Shown here: piece by piece, positions 17,484 through 24,987 of the stretch
Layout of the letters: each line of letters begins with the position of its first letter
How positions within the stretch are numbered: the first letter of the stretch is position 1
Source of the DNA: Shewanella fidelis ATCC BAA-318
GTDB taxonomy: Bacteria; Pseudomonadota; Gammaproteobacteria; Enterobacterales; Shewanellaceae
Direction of reading: 5' to 3'
Length of the DNA stretch: 64,000 nt
NCBI RefSeq assembly: GCF_000518605.1
Contig: NZ_KI912459.1
Location: forward strand, 223,235-287,234
Made by a program: the position numbers and the translations under genes
The notes under the pieces: model-generated
Told to the model about the DNA's origin: nothing
Databases searched by the model: none
Seen by the model: only the letters and a program-made list of their open reading frames with translations

Positions 17484-18195
17484 TTGCGTTAAGTGTTTGC
17501 CCTGTTAAATAAGCAGCTTGCTCAGAGGCTAAAAATAGCGCTATTCCGGCAATATCTTCCGTTGTGCCCATGCGCTGCATCGGGATCGCTGCGACCTTAC
17601 GTTTTCCTGCTTCGGTGCTAAGTTCATTGGCGGTCATATCCGTCTCGACAAGGCCGATGGCAATAGCATTACTTGTCACTCCCTTAGCAGAATAAACTTT
17701 CGCTAGAGATTGGGTCAGGCTGATCAGCCCTGCTTTAGACGCTGCATAATGTACTTGATTAAGGCCGCCCCATTGCCCGCCAATGGAGGTAATGTTAATG
17801 ATCCTACCTTGGCCTTTATTGACCATTTTTGGCGCCAGTGCCTGTGAAAGCAGAAAAGGCCCTTGCAGGTTAGTGTTGAGCATATTAGCCCAATCATCTG
17901 CGCTGATCTGTTCAAAAGGCTTTTCTTGGGCGATAGCGGCGTTGTTTATCAGTACATCTATGCTGGTTGCAAAATGCTGCTCAATTTTGCTGATAGCTTG
18001 CTCGATATCAGCAGGCAAGCCCTGATCCATTTTTACCGCAAAGCAATTATTACCTAGCGCTGACATTAAGCTGTTAGCTTGTGCTTCTTGCTGACAATAG
18101 CTGAAAGCAACCTTATAGCCCGCTTCGACAAACGAAGTAACTAGCTGTTTGCCAATGCCCCTTGAACCACCGGTGATGAATACGAGTTTATTCAT
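17461..18195 (-). CDS. Short-chain dehydrogenase/reductase (FabG-like)
   Basis: 244 residues from ATG 18195, chosen because GGAG lies seven bases upstream (another ATG is three bases before it). The motifs are ITGGSRGIGK at residue 7, NNAA in the middle, ITSIGGQWGG with the catalytic serine, and YAASK (Y-x3-K), followed by a C-terminal YLTGQTLNANGG as in FabG. It overlaps the ThDP gene by eight bases. It probably reduces a keto group on an acyl or sugar intermediate made by the adjacent ThDP enzyme. Substrate is inferred from context. Confidence 0.85.
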   Translation of the reverse strand: MNKLVFITGGSRGIGKQLVTSFVEAGYKVAFSYCQQEAQANSLMSALGNNCFAVKMDQGLPADIEQAISKIEQHFATSIDVLINNAAIAQEKPFEQISADDWANMLNTNLQGPFLLSQALAPKMVNKGQGRIINITSIGGQWGGLNQVHYAASKAGLISLTQSLAKVYSAKGVTSNAIAIGLVETDMTANELSTEAGKRKVAAIPMQRMGTTEDIAGIALFLASEQAAYLTGQTLNANGGMYFG

Positions 18196-19933
18196 CATTG
18201 TGCTCCAGCTTATTGCCTTGCATATCATAGTAAGGCCACATCTTATCTGTAGTTTGCCCGCCTAATAACATAGGTAATACGTCATGACGATTATCGATTT
18301 CAATGTGCAGTAGTGCCGCGCTGTCGGTTTGAACAAATTGTTCGATAGCACTGGCAAGTTGACTCGGATCGTTACAGTGCTGAGCACTTAGGCCATAACC
18401 TTTCGCTATCATGCAAAAATCAGGAGTATGCTTTTTGCCGCAGGCGACATCGGTGTCCCAGTTCATTAACTGGAATTGGGAAACTAAACCTAGCCTATGG
18501 TTATCAAGTACGACAATTTTTACTTTTAAACCGTATTCAGTAATGACGCCTAGCTCTTGAATATTCATTTGGAATGAGCCGTCACCAACGATACACAGGA
18601 CTTCAGACTCAGGTGAGTGCATTGCAGCACCTATCGCGGTAGGGAGATCATACCCCATAGCGCCATGACCAGCTGAAGTGAAAAACTGTCTATTCGGTAG
18701 TGCAAACCTAAAGTGGCGAGCAACCCAGTGTTGATGAGCGCCCACACCGGTAACACAAATGGTGTTTTCTGGCATTTGAGCTGATAAGGTCTCGATAACC
18801 TTAACTGGAGATATACCCGGGTAGGCAGGGTAAGGCCAGCTGAATTGGGATTTTAATGAAGCGATCTGCTGGTGCCAATCAGCGAGGTTGATAGGCGTTG
18901 CTAATGCTTCGATTTGTTGACAGAAATGAGGTAAAAATAGCTCTAATGCAAGGCTAAGTTGCTTATGATTTTTGATACGAGCATGGGTTAGTTCATCGCT
19001 GTCAAAATCGACACGATACAGTTGAGCGTTAGGCGCAAATGTATCCACAAGGGTACCGGTTTGTCTAACATCTAGACGCGAACCTAGCACTAATACTAAG
19101 TCGGCCTCATTAATGGCATAGCCTGCGACTTGGCTACCTGTGTGACCATGAAAACCTAATGCAAGAGGCGAGTGGGAATCTAGCACGCCAATGCCAAGTA
19201 GGCTATGACTCACAGCTGCAGGCCAACAGGTCAAAATCTTATTTAGTACCACAGATAACTCTTTGTTAGCCATGCCATTTCCGCAAATGATGACAGGCTT
19301 TTTCGCCTGAGCAACTTGTGCCATTAGCGATTGAGTAAACTCGGTAAGTTCACTGTTATTGACGAGCTGCGCAGGCGCTGCTTTTGGCGTAATCGTTTGC
19401 TGATACGGACTGCGCTGAACATCCATTGGTAGGTCAATTGAAACAGGTCCTTTACGCCCCTCAATGGCGATATTCCATGCCTGCGGCAATATTTCTATAA
19501 GCTCTGCCACGCTTTTAGGTTGGAACTGTGCTTTAGTTACCGCCTTCATTAATAAAGGTGTATCAACTTCTTGAAAGCCGCGTTGGCGAATGCCTTGATA
19601 ACGATTGATATCACCTGTGCCAACCTGACCGGTAAAAACGAGTAGCGGAATACTGTCAAAATAGGCATCTGCAACTGGGGTGAGAATATTGGTCACACCT
19701 GGGCCTGAAGTGACGCCAACAATACCCGGCAAGCCGGTTAATTTTGCTTGCGCTAACGCGGCGTATCCAGCACCTTGCTCATGACGTGAAGTGATGACAT
19801 TAATATCAAATTGAGGGCAAGCATCCAGAAGTGGCGCAATAGTCCCGCCCGGATAATTGTGGAATGTATTGACCCCCATGTTATGTAAGAAATGAATAAC
19901 GGCGTCAGCAGCGACTTTTATTGGATTTGTCAT
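18188..19933 (-). CDS. Thiamine-diphosphate enzyme of the acetolactate synthase family
   Basis: 581 residues with all three domains of the ALS/pyruvate-oxidase family. NYPGGTIAPLLDA and the catalytic glutamate Glu52 (SRHEQGAGYAA) are at the N-terminus. A central cofactor domain follows, then the ThDP motif IVGDGSFQMN near residue 447 with a matching asparagine (VVLDNH). No regulatory subunit gene is adjacent, so it is unlikely to be the biosynthetic IlvB. In sugar islands such enzymes can add a two-carbon unit from pyruvate to a ketosugar, as YerE does in yersiniose synthesis. The PseI-like gene ends five bases upstream. Confidence 0.82.
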   Translation of the reverse strand: MTNPIKVAADAVIHFLHNMGVNTFHNYPGGTIAPLLDACPQFDINVITSRHEQGAGYAALAQAKLTGLPGIVGVTSGPGVTNILTPVADAYFDSIPLLVFTGQVGTGDINRYQGIRQRGFQEVDTPLLMKAVTKAQFQPKSVAELIEILPQAWNIAIEGRKGPVSIDLPMDVQRSPYQQTITPKAAPAQLVNNSELTEFTQSLMAQVAQAKKPVIICGNGMANKELSVVLNKILTCWPAAVSHSLLGIGVLDSHSPLALGFHGHTGSQVAGYAINEADLVLVLGSRLDVRQTGTLVDTFAPNAQLYRVDFDSDELTHARIKNHKQLSLALELFLPHFCQQIEALATPINLADWHQQIASLKSQFSWPYPAYPGISPVKVIETLSAQMPENTICVTGVGAHQHWVARHFRFALPNRQFFTSAGHGAMGYDLPTAIGAAMHSPESEVLCIVGDGSFQMNIQELGVITEYGLKVKIVVLDNHRLGLVSQFQLMNWDTDVACGKKHTPDFCMIAKGYGLSAQHCNDPSQLASAIEQFVQTDSAALLHIEIDNRHDVLPMLLGGQTTDKMWPYYDMQGNKLEHNDE

Positions 19934-19938
19934 GAAGT

Positions 19939-20799
19939 TTATAGTCCAAAGGTTGAGCGGATCTGTTTAAATGGGCGTAAACCGTCATCTGGATCGGCAC
20001 GCCATTCTCTGTCTGCAGTTTCGCAAGGAACAAATTGTTTTACTGGGCTACCATCAATGTTATCAATGAGTTTTGCCCCTCGAATAACCGGTGCTATCTG
20101 TTGTGGAAGCCAGCAATGTCCAGCTGCATATTCAGCACCTTGCTCATCTAAATCGAGATGAAACTCAATGGTGTCAGCTTGCCACTTATGAATTGCTCGA
20201 TTAAGTACAGCGGGGGATACAGTGTGATCAGACCAACCGACTTTCACACCGTATCTTTCTCTAAATGTTTGTAAAACTGCTAAATTACATTGGTCTTCAG
20301 GGGTTGGATAAGCGGATACACAATGCAATAGCGTAATATCATCGGCACCATGTTGTTTAAGCGTTGCAATTGCGCCATCTATCTCTTCAATGGTTGCCAT
20401 GCCGCTAGAGATAACAATAGGCAATTGGGTCTTGGCGCACTCAATTAATAGGTCTGTCCAAAGTAGCTCATAAGAGGCTATTTTGAAAAAATGTACATAT
20501 GGCTCAAGCTCTTTTACTGCTTTTAAATAAAACGGTGTACAAGAAAACTGAATATTAAAATGCTCACAGGCTTCACGTAACGCTGGAATAAATTCAACAG
20601 GCAGTTCCCACTCTTTTCTGGCGCGATGCATTTCACTTTTCTGCAGAATTTCACTTGCGAAAAGCTCATCAATTTTAAAGAGCTGGAATTTGACCGCGTC
20701 ACAGCCAATAGCGGCAGAAGTTTCTATAAATTCGATACAACGATCTAAACTTTTATGGTGGTTGCTAGACACTTCTGCAATAAATAACGGCTGACTCAT
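19939..20799 (-). CDS. Short NeuB/PseI-like nonulosonate synthase without SAF domain
   Basis: 286 residues. The TIM-barrel hallmarks of sialic/pseudaminic acid synthases are present: FIAEVSSNH at residue 6, FKIASYEL, HCVSAYPTP, WSDHT and the closing EFHLDLDEQG. These enzymes condense phosphoenolpyruvate with a six-carbon amino sugar. The usual C-terminal SAF (antifreeze-like) domain, which brings the total to about 340-350 residues and lends an arginine to the neighbouring active site, is absent. The protein ends with a short REWRADPDDGLRP tail. It is the first gene of the leftward operon behind a sigma28 promoter. It may be PseI-like, but its sugar substrate is uncertain. Confidence 0.82.
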   Translation of the reverse strand: MSQPLFIAEVSSNHHKSLDRCIEFIETSAAIGCDAVKFQLFKIDELFASEILQKSEMHRARKEWELPVEFIPALREACEHFNIQFSCTPFYLKAVKELEPYVHFFKIASYELLWTDLLIECAKTQLPIVISSGMATIEEIDGAIATLKQHGADDITLLHCVSAYPTPEDQCNLAVLQTFRERYGVKVGWSDHTVSPAVLNRAIHKWQADTIEFHLDLDEQGAEYAAGHCWLPQQIAPVIRGAKLIDNIDGSPVKQFVPCETADREWRADPDDGLRPFKQIRSTFGL

Positions 20800-21111
20800 A
20801 CTTGGTGATTCCTAATGCTAAACTTGTCCATTTGCGCTTATTGCTCTTACGCCTCTACAGTAACGGTATAGGCTGATAAATGCGCGTAATCATATCACAC
20901 TCAAACTGGATAACTTTGCTGAGTATTCAAAGCGATAATTTAGGTAATACTATCGGCGGCAAAACCAATAAATTTAGCGTTGTTGGAATTTAAACAGGGT
21001 TTTCAGGACATCAAAATAGATGATGTTGGCTTAGCAGTAGTGAAGCGACACTACTTCACTAGCAGCAGATCTGGCTGATAATCACTAAATGCATATACAA
21101 AGGTATGTATA
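20800..21111. other. Intergenic region between the pseI-like operon and tRNA-Arg
   Basis: This 312-base stretch contains the sigma28 promoter at 20950-20976. It also has a hairpin at 21038-21061 with an eight-base stem TAGTGAAG and an eight-base loop, which could help end the tRNA transcript, although no U-run follows. No open reading frame of note is seen. Confidence 0.5.
20950..20976 (-). promoter_or_regulatory. Sigma28 promoter for the pseI-like operon
   Basis: The minus strand reads TAAA, then exactly 15 bases, then GCCGATAG. This matches the FliA consensus (TAAA-N15-GCCGATAA) at 11 of 12 positions. Start of transcription would be near 20940, about 140 bases upstream of the synthase ATG. 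Confidence 0.75.
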
Positions 21112-21187
21112 TGGTCTCCCCACAGGGACTCGAACCCCGATCGATCGCTTAGGAGGCGACTGCTCTATCCTGTTGAGCTATAGGGAG
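21112..21187 (-). tRNA. tRNA-Arg (anticodon CCU)
   Basis: On the minus strand the acceptor CTCCCTA pairs with TGGGGAG (one G-U). GCTC starts the D arm, the anticodon loop is CTCCTAA, and the T arm carries GGTTCGAGTCC. Discriminator A and an encoded CCA complete 76 bases. The anticodon CCU reads AGG arginine codons. This tRNA is a frequent integration site in gammaproteobacteria, but no integrase is seen here. Confidence 0.95.
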
Positions 21188-21413
21188 ACGATGTCGATTA
21201 TACTGGTTTTGACTTAGATGAAAAGGCCAGATGAAAACTCTTTAAATTTAGTTGCTTAATTAATGTTCGTTAGCCGTGTTTTTTATAAAGAATGATTCAT
21301 CCTATGGCGATTTTTATCAACTTCATAGTACCTCTTTTGTGAGTTTATGGACTCTTGAGCGCATAAATATCCGCTTATTTGATAACTATGCGCTTAATCA
21401 TTGTCTGTGTAGC

Positions 21414-22583
21414 TTACATTTTTATGGCTAAATCACTAAGTTGTACATTAAGTGATGCCGCTATGCCTTTAAGTTCAGCGGTTGCGCTTTGCTGACTCAC
21501 TTGGTCAATAGTGATGTTTGCTCTGCTTTTACTGGCCACGGCGCGCATATTATCTAACCTATCTGGCATGTTTTGCTGTAAAACCAGCTGTAATTTATCG
21601 CCGACTCGTAACCCATGATCACGGCCAAGATTAATAATAATCCGCTTACCTTGCCTAGAAACAATCTGTCCAAGTAGTGGTCTGCAATTTAGATTGTCAT
21701 CAATATCATGGCTAACCTGCGTGAGCACTCGGTCAATGGCTTCACCATATTCGGATTGCCAAAATAGTTCGCTATTTGAATTAACGGTTTGCTGCCGTTT
21801 AAATTCCCACTCGGCAGTTTCATTGTATTGCTGGCTCCAAATTTTTTCGCCGCTGATAGCATGAAATAGTGAAACGCGGATTTGGAACGTACGTAGTGGA
21901 TCGTTATCCCACAGGCCTAACGTGCTAGTAAATGGCTCGGTTGAAATATCAATGATTTCGGGTAATAAGATATATTGGCTATCGGTAATTTCACCTAACC
22001 AAGTTGGCAGTCTGTAGCCGCGCACATTGACTAATTCCTGCGCAATATCTAAACGCTCGTTGGCATGCACTAAGGGAAAGCCGGTATTAGATTGTTGAGT
22101 TAACGTCTCAGCTAAGCGCTCAGATAAGTTTTGTTCGAACAAGCCTAAATTGCCGTACCTTAACTGGGTGCGATCCTTTATCAGCGCTTGCGGAACTAAG
22201 ATTGCGGCCTTTAAGTCTCCTAGGCGACAGGTTGGCTCGATTGGTTCGATTAAGTCGAGTCTGATATTGACGGTGAGTACATTATTATCTATTTGCTCAG
22301 AGATCAGTTCAACCTGTTGACTTTGAAGCTCTCGGGCAAGGGTGAACGATTCATCGATAAGCTGGCCGTTATTGACCGTTTGCTGGCTGGTAAATTGAGC
22401 ACCAGATTTTAAAGTGGCATAACTCACCGCCTGATGAATGGCATCTTCACGTGCTTGCGCTACATCGTTATTAATTATCTCAGCTTGACCTGTCACAGAG
22501 ATCCACTTGGCTTCAGCAGTGGGAATTATGCTTGATGCTGTTAAGCATAAAAAAACGGTAAGTGAATATAGCGTTGATCTCAT
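21414..22583 (-). CDS. flgT: Flagellar H-ring protein FlgT
   Basis: 389 residues from ATG 22583, with GGAAG five bases upstream. A TTG four codons earlier is less likely. A Sec signal peptide is clear (FLCLTASSIIPTAEAKW). The mature protein carries the FlgT pattern: an N-terminal domain with VTGQAEIINNDVAQAREDAIHQA, then a TolB-like middle domain and a C-terminal domain with VGDKLQLVL. In Vibrio, FlgT builds the H ring around the basal body in the periplasm and is needed for MotX/MotY recruitment. It is divergent from flgO-flgP, which serve the same ring, and has its own sigma54 promoter. Confidence 0.9.
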   Translation of the reverse strand: MRSTLYSLTVFLCLTASSIIPTAEAKWISVTGQAEIINNDVAQAREDAIHQAVSYATLKSGAQFTSQQTVNNGQLIDESFTLARELQSQQVELISEQIDNNVLTVNIRLDLIEPIEPTCRLGDLKAAILVPQALIKDRTQLRYGNLGLFEQNLSERLAETLTQQSNTGFPLVHANERLDIAQELVNVRGYRLPTWLGEITDSQYILLPEIIDISTEPFTSTLGLWDNDPLRTFQIRVSLFHAISGEKIWSQQYNETAEWEFKRQQTVNSNSELFWQSEYGEAIDRVLTQVSHDIDDNLNCRPLLGQIVSRQGKRIIINLGRDHGLRVGDKLQLVLQQNMPDRLDNMRAVASKSRANITIDQVSQQSATAELKGIAASLNVQLSDLAIKM

Positions 22584-22662
22584 CTCTGCTTCCAATAGTT
22601 AAATTCAATTCGTTTAGGGCAAACGTCGCTTATCTGACACTAGCGCCTTATTTCCATTGTTA

Positions 22663-22678
22663 AGCAAATTTTGTGCCT
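22663..22678 (-). promoter_or_regulatory. Sigma54 promoter for flgT
   Basis: The minus strand reads AGGCACAAAATTTGCT, with GG and GC ten bases apart. Only the first base of TGGCAC departs from consensus. Initiation would be about 70 bases upstream of the flgT ATG. Confidence 0.65.
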
Positions 22679-22772
22679 GCAATACACACGTAGCTCACTT
22701 TGCAAGCTACGGGGTGAGGATTTTCTTGGAATAGTCACCAAAGGCAAGGGCGTAGATGAAATATAAAAGTCA

Positions 22773-22799
22773 TAAAGTTATTTGGCTTGCTGCCGATAA
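22773..22799 (+). promoter_or_regulatory. Sigma28 promoter for flgO-flgP
   Basis: TAAA, 15 bases, then GCCGATAA: a full consensus match. Transcription would start near 22809, leaving an untranslated leader of about 115 bases before flgO. Confidence 0.75.
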
Positions 22800-22922
22800 C
22801 AGCATATAGAGTGAAACTCAGACTTGAGCAGACGCTAGCAATCTTAGTTGGCTTCTTGTTTAGGTTTTCTATTTGCAGTGAATAGCTATGCCTATTGGCG
22901 CTACAAAAAGGCGTAAGAAAGT

Positions 22923-23540
22923 ATGTATAAAACTATGATTTGTTTACCAGTGCTGTTTGCCTTAGGTTGTCAAACAATGTCACAGGATGAGGCACAACAA
23001 TTAGACAACAGAAGTTTGCCGCAAACCAGTGCTGTTAATACTATCTCACAGCAAATGGTAAACAGTTTGACGTTACAAAACGACAGTTTACGTCCCGATC
23101 AGCCGATAATTGTTACAACACCTGTATTGTTAGATGATCTACAAACAACTAATGCACTTGGTTTGCAACTGCAACAAGGTTTGATTGCTGCAATGCATCA
23201 AAAGCAGTTTAATCTAGTGGATACTAATGTTGCTGAGGCGCTAAGAGTGACACCAAGTGGAGATTTCATTTTAACTCGCGATTGGCAGCAATTACCGGCA
23301 GATCTTGCGGTTGAACATGCGGTTGTAACTACGATGAGCTTATCAAGCGCTGGTATGGCGATTAATAGCCGTATAGTGAATGTGACGAACAATAGAGTCG
23401 TGTCAGCTGCGCAAGGCTTTATTAATTCAACAGCCATGAGTGACTATATAAAGCCTTCAGAAACCGTTGTTTCAGCTCATGGACTTTTATATCGAAATGC
23501 TCAGGCAGCGCAAACCGTAACGGTAGTGGGAGATAAATAA
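22923..23540 (+). CDS. flgO: Flagellar H-ring outer membrane lipoprotein FlgO
   Basis: 205 residues. The signal sequence ends in a lipobox FALGC at residues 12-16, so the mature protein should be lipidated on Cys16 and held in the outer membrane. The rest (LRPDQPIIVTTPVLLDDL, then the FILTRDWQQLP segment) resembles Vibrio FlgO. FlgO and FlgP form part of the H ring needed for a stable sheathed or polar flagellum. The gene abuts flgP with no spacer, and both follow the sigma28 promoter at 22773. Confidence 0.87.
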   Translation: MYKTMICLPVLFALGCQTMSQDEAQQLDNRSLPQTSAVNTISQQMVNSLTLQNDSLRPDQPIIVTTPVLLDDLQTTNALGLQLQQGLIAAMHQKQFNLVDTNVAEALRVTPSGDFILTRDWQQLPADLAVEHAVVTTMSLSSAGMAINSRIVNVTNNRVVSAAQGFINSTAMSDYIKPSETVVSAHGLLYRNAQAAQTVTVVGDK

Positions 23541-23990
23541 ATGAGAGCGATGTTATATGCTTGCTTTGCGTTAATGCTAACGGGCTGTGCGGCTCAAGAT
23601 CGTTATGTTCAGTATGAAACTGAAGCGCCGAAATCATTTCCTAAGTTAACAGCCATAGGTTATGCATCGCTTGATGTACAGCCAGCAAAAGAGCAATCTC
23701 AACGAGTGTTAATGGCAATGCAGGCATCAAAAATTGCCGCTTACCGTGAACTTGCCGAACAGGTATATGGTCAGCAGTTAAGTGCGAATAGCCAAGTGAG
23801 TGATTGGGTGTTGACGGCGGATGAGGTTCAGGCGTCGGTATCAGGGATTATTCGCGGTGCTAAAGTCGTAAAAAGCTATCCAGCTGGAGAGCATTATGTG
23901 ACTGAGCTTGAGCTCGACTTTGAACAAGTATGGGCGTTATATCAACAGCAACACCGTTCGCAGCGAGTAAAGCAAGTGACGTATTTTTAA
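23541..23990 (+). CDS. flgP: Flagellar H-ring lipoprotein FlgP (LPP20 family)
   Basis: 149 residues. A lipobox MLTGC is at residues 12-16, followed by an LPP20-type domain (YASLDVQPAKEQSQRVLMAMQASKIAAYRELAEQVYG). FlgP forms concentric outer-membrane-associated rings in Vibrio and Campylobacter motors. The ATG follows the flgO stop directly, so the two genes are cotranscribed and probably coupled. A long repeat array begins at the stop codon. Confidence 0.87.
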   Translation: MRAMLYACFALMLTGCAAQDRYVQYETEAPKSFPKLTAIGYASLDVQPAKEQSQRVLMAMQASKIAAYRELAEQVYGQQLSANSQVSDWVLTADEVQASVSGIIRGAKVVKSYPAGEHYVTELELDFEQVWALYQQQHRSQRVKQVTYF

Positions 23991-24480
23991 GAGACAGGGC
24001 GTTCGCAAGCTCACTTCGAGGACCTAGAGTGGACTTCGTCCTTCTAGGTGAGACAGGGCGTTCGCAAGCTCACTTCGAGGACCTAGGGTGGACTTCGTCC
24101 TTCTAGGAGCTAGGAAAAGCACAAGCAAAGATAAAGACCAAGTCAAAGACGAACATTCTTATCTGATTGGTATAAGCTTTACCTAGGGCCTAGGGCCTAG
24201 GACCTAGGACCTAGGATTCAGGGTGGACTTCGTCCTTCTAGGTACTAGGCAAAGCACAAGCAAAGATAAAGACAAAGTTAAAGACGAACATTCTTATATT
24301 GAGTGGTATAAGCTTTTACCGAGGACCTAGGATTCAGGGTGGACTTCGTCCTTCTAGGTACTAGGCAAAGCAGAAGCAAAGTCAAAGACGAACATTCTTA
24401 TCTGATTGGTATAAGCTTTTACCTAGGACCTAGGACCTCGAAGTGACGTAGTCACGTCCTAGTAGCGAAGCGTCCTTCTC
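23991..24480. repeat. Complex intergenic repeat array, CTAG-rich
   Basis: The 503-base gap between the flgP and flgN tails is almost all repeats. A 59-base unit starting GAGACAGGGCGTTCGC occurs at 23991 and again at 24050. The block GGGTGGACTTCGTCC recurs at 24086, 24221 and 24337, with a GAGTGG variant at 24027. A segment starting GACGAACATTCTTAT and ending in TATAAGCTTT-ACC recurs at 24148, 24273 and 24387. CCTAGGA heptads join them. GGACTTCGTCC can fold as a small hairpin. No coding potential is seen. It separates convergent genes and could act as a bidirectional terminator. Confidence 0.85.
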
Positions 24481-24493
24481 AACAGCCTCAGCT

Positions 24494-24919
24494 TTACGCT
24501 TGTAGGTTATTGCCCAAAGTTGAAATACTTGAGGTTTTGCCTTTGCCATCATAGGTCAAGCTCGATGCATTTCTACTGACTTGTAACGCTTGTGAGAATC
24601 GATTCAAGCTGGCTAAACTCAATTCGATTAATGATTCGTTTTCAGCGTTAAGTTGCTGGCATTGAGCCAGTAAGGCTTTGGTTTGGCTCACTTGCTGTGA
24701 CAGGTCAGGGTCAGTTTTCAATAGAGCAAGATCAGGCTGGGCTGCAATCATCTCATCATTTTGCTTCAGGCTAGTGAGCAAGTTTGCCTTAGTACTGGCA
24801 AGCGCAAGTAAAGCATCGGCTTTTTGTTCATGCAATGCTTGCTTCTCTTGGCTTATCACGGCGTTTAGCTCAGTCAACACTTGGTGTTGTGAGCTAAGAA
24901 GTTGAGATAGATTTGTCAT
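24494..24919 (-). CDS. flgN: Flagellar export chaperone FlgN
   Basis: 141 residues, nearly all helical and rich in Gln, Leu and Ala, as usual for FlgN. The N-terminal heptads (LSQLLSSQHQVLTELNAVISQEKQAL) match the FlgN pattern. FlgN escorts the hook-filament junction proteins FlgK and FlgL to the export gate in the cytoplasm. It lies downstream of flgM on the minus strand with a 68-base gap. The start ATG 24919 is preceded by a plausible purine stretch. Its identity rests on length, composition and its position in flgA-flgM-flgN order. Confidence 0.82.
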   Translation of the reverse strand: MTNLSQLLSSQHQVLTELNAVISQEKQALHEQKADALLALASTKANLLTSLKQNDEMIAAQPDLALLKTDPDLSQQVSQTKALLAQCQQLNAENESLIELSLASLNRFSQALQVSRNASSLTYDGKGKTSSISTLGNNLQA

Positions 24920-24987
24920 ATTGGCTTACTCATAAATGAAAGTCTGCATACTTGCCGAATATCGGCTAAGTATTATTAAGACGAAAG

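Larger units (their letters stand above)
22584..22922. other. Divergent control region between flgT and flgO
   Basis: In 339 bases there is a leftward sigma54 site (22663-22678) and a rightward sigma28 site (22773-22799). Between them, around 22689-22711, a CGTAGC/GCTACG inverted repeat surrounds eleven bases. No gene is seen. Confidence 0.6.

Noticed and set aside
18188..19933. ThDP enzyme considered as biosynthetic acetolactate synthase IlvB/IlvI
   Set aside because: There is no small regulatory subunit gene and no other branched-chain amino-acid gene nearby. All neighbours are sugar genes.
21038..21061. Hairpin after tRNA-Arg considered as an intrinsic terminator
   Set aside because: The stem is good, but no U-run follows on the minus strand, so it is only noted in the gap description.
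21112..21187. Prophage or integrative element at the tRNA
   Set aside because: No integrase, excisionase or phage gene is seen on either side.
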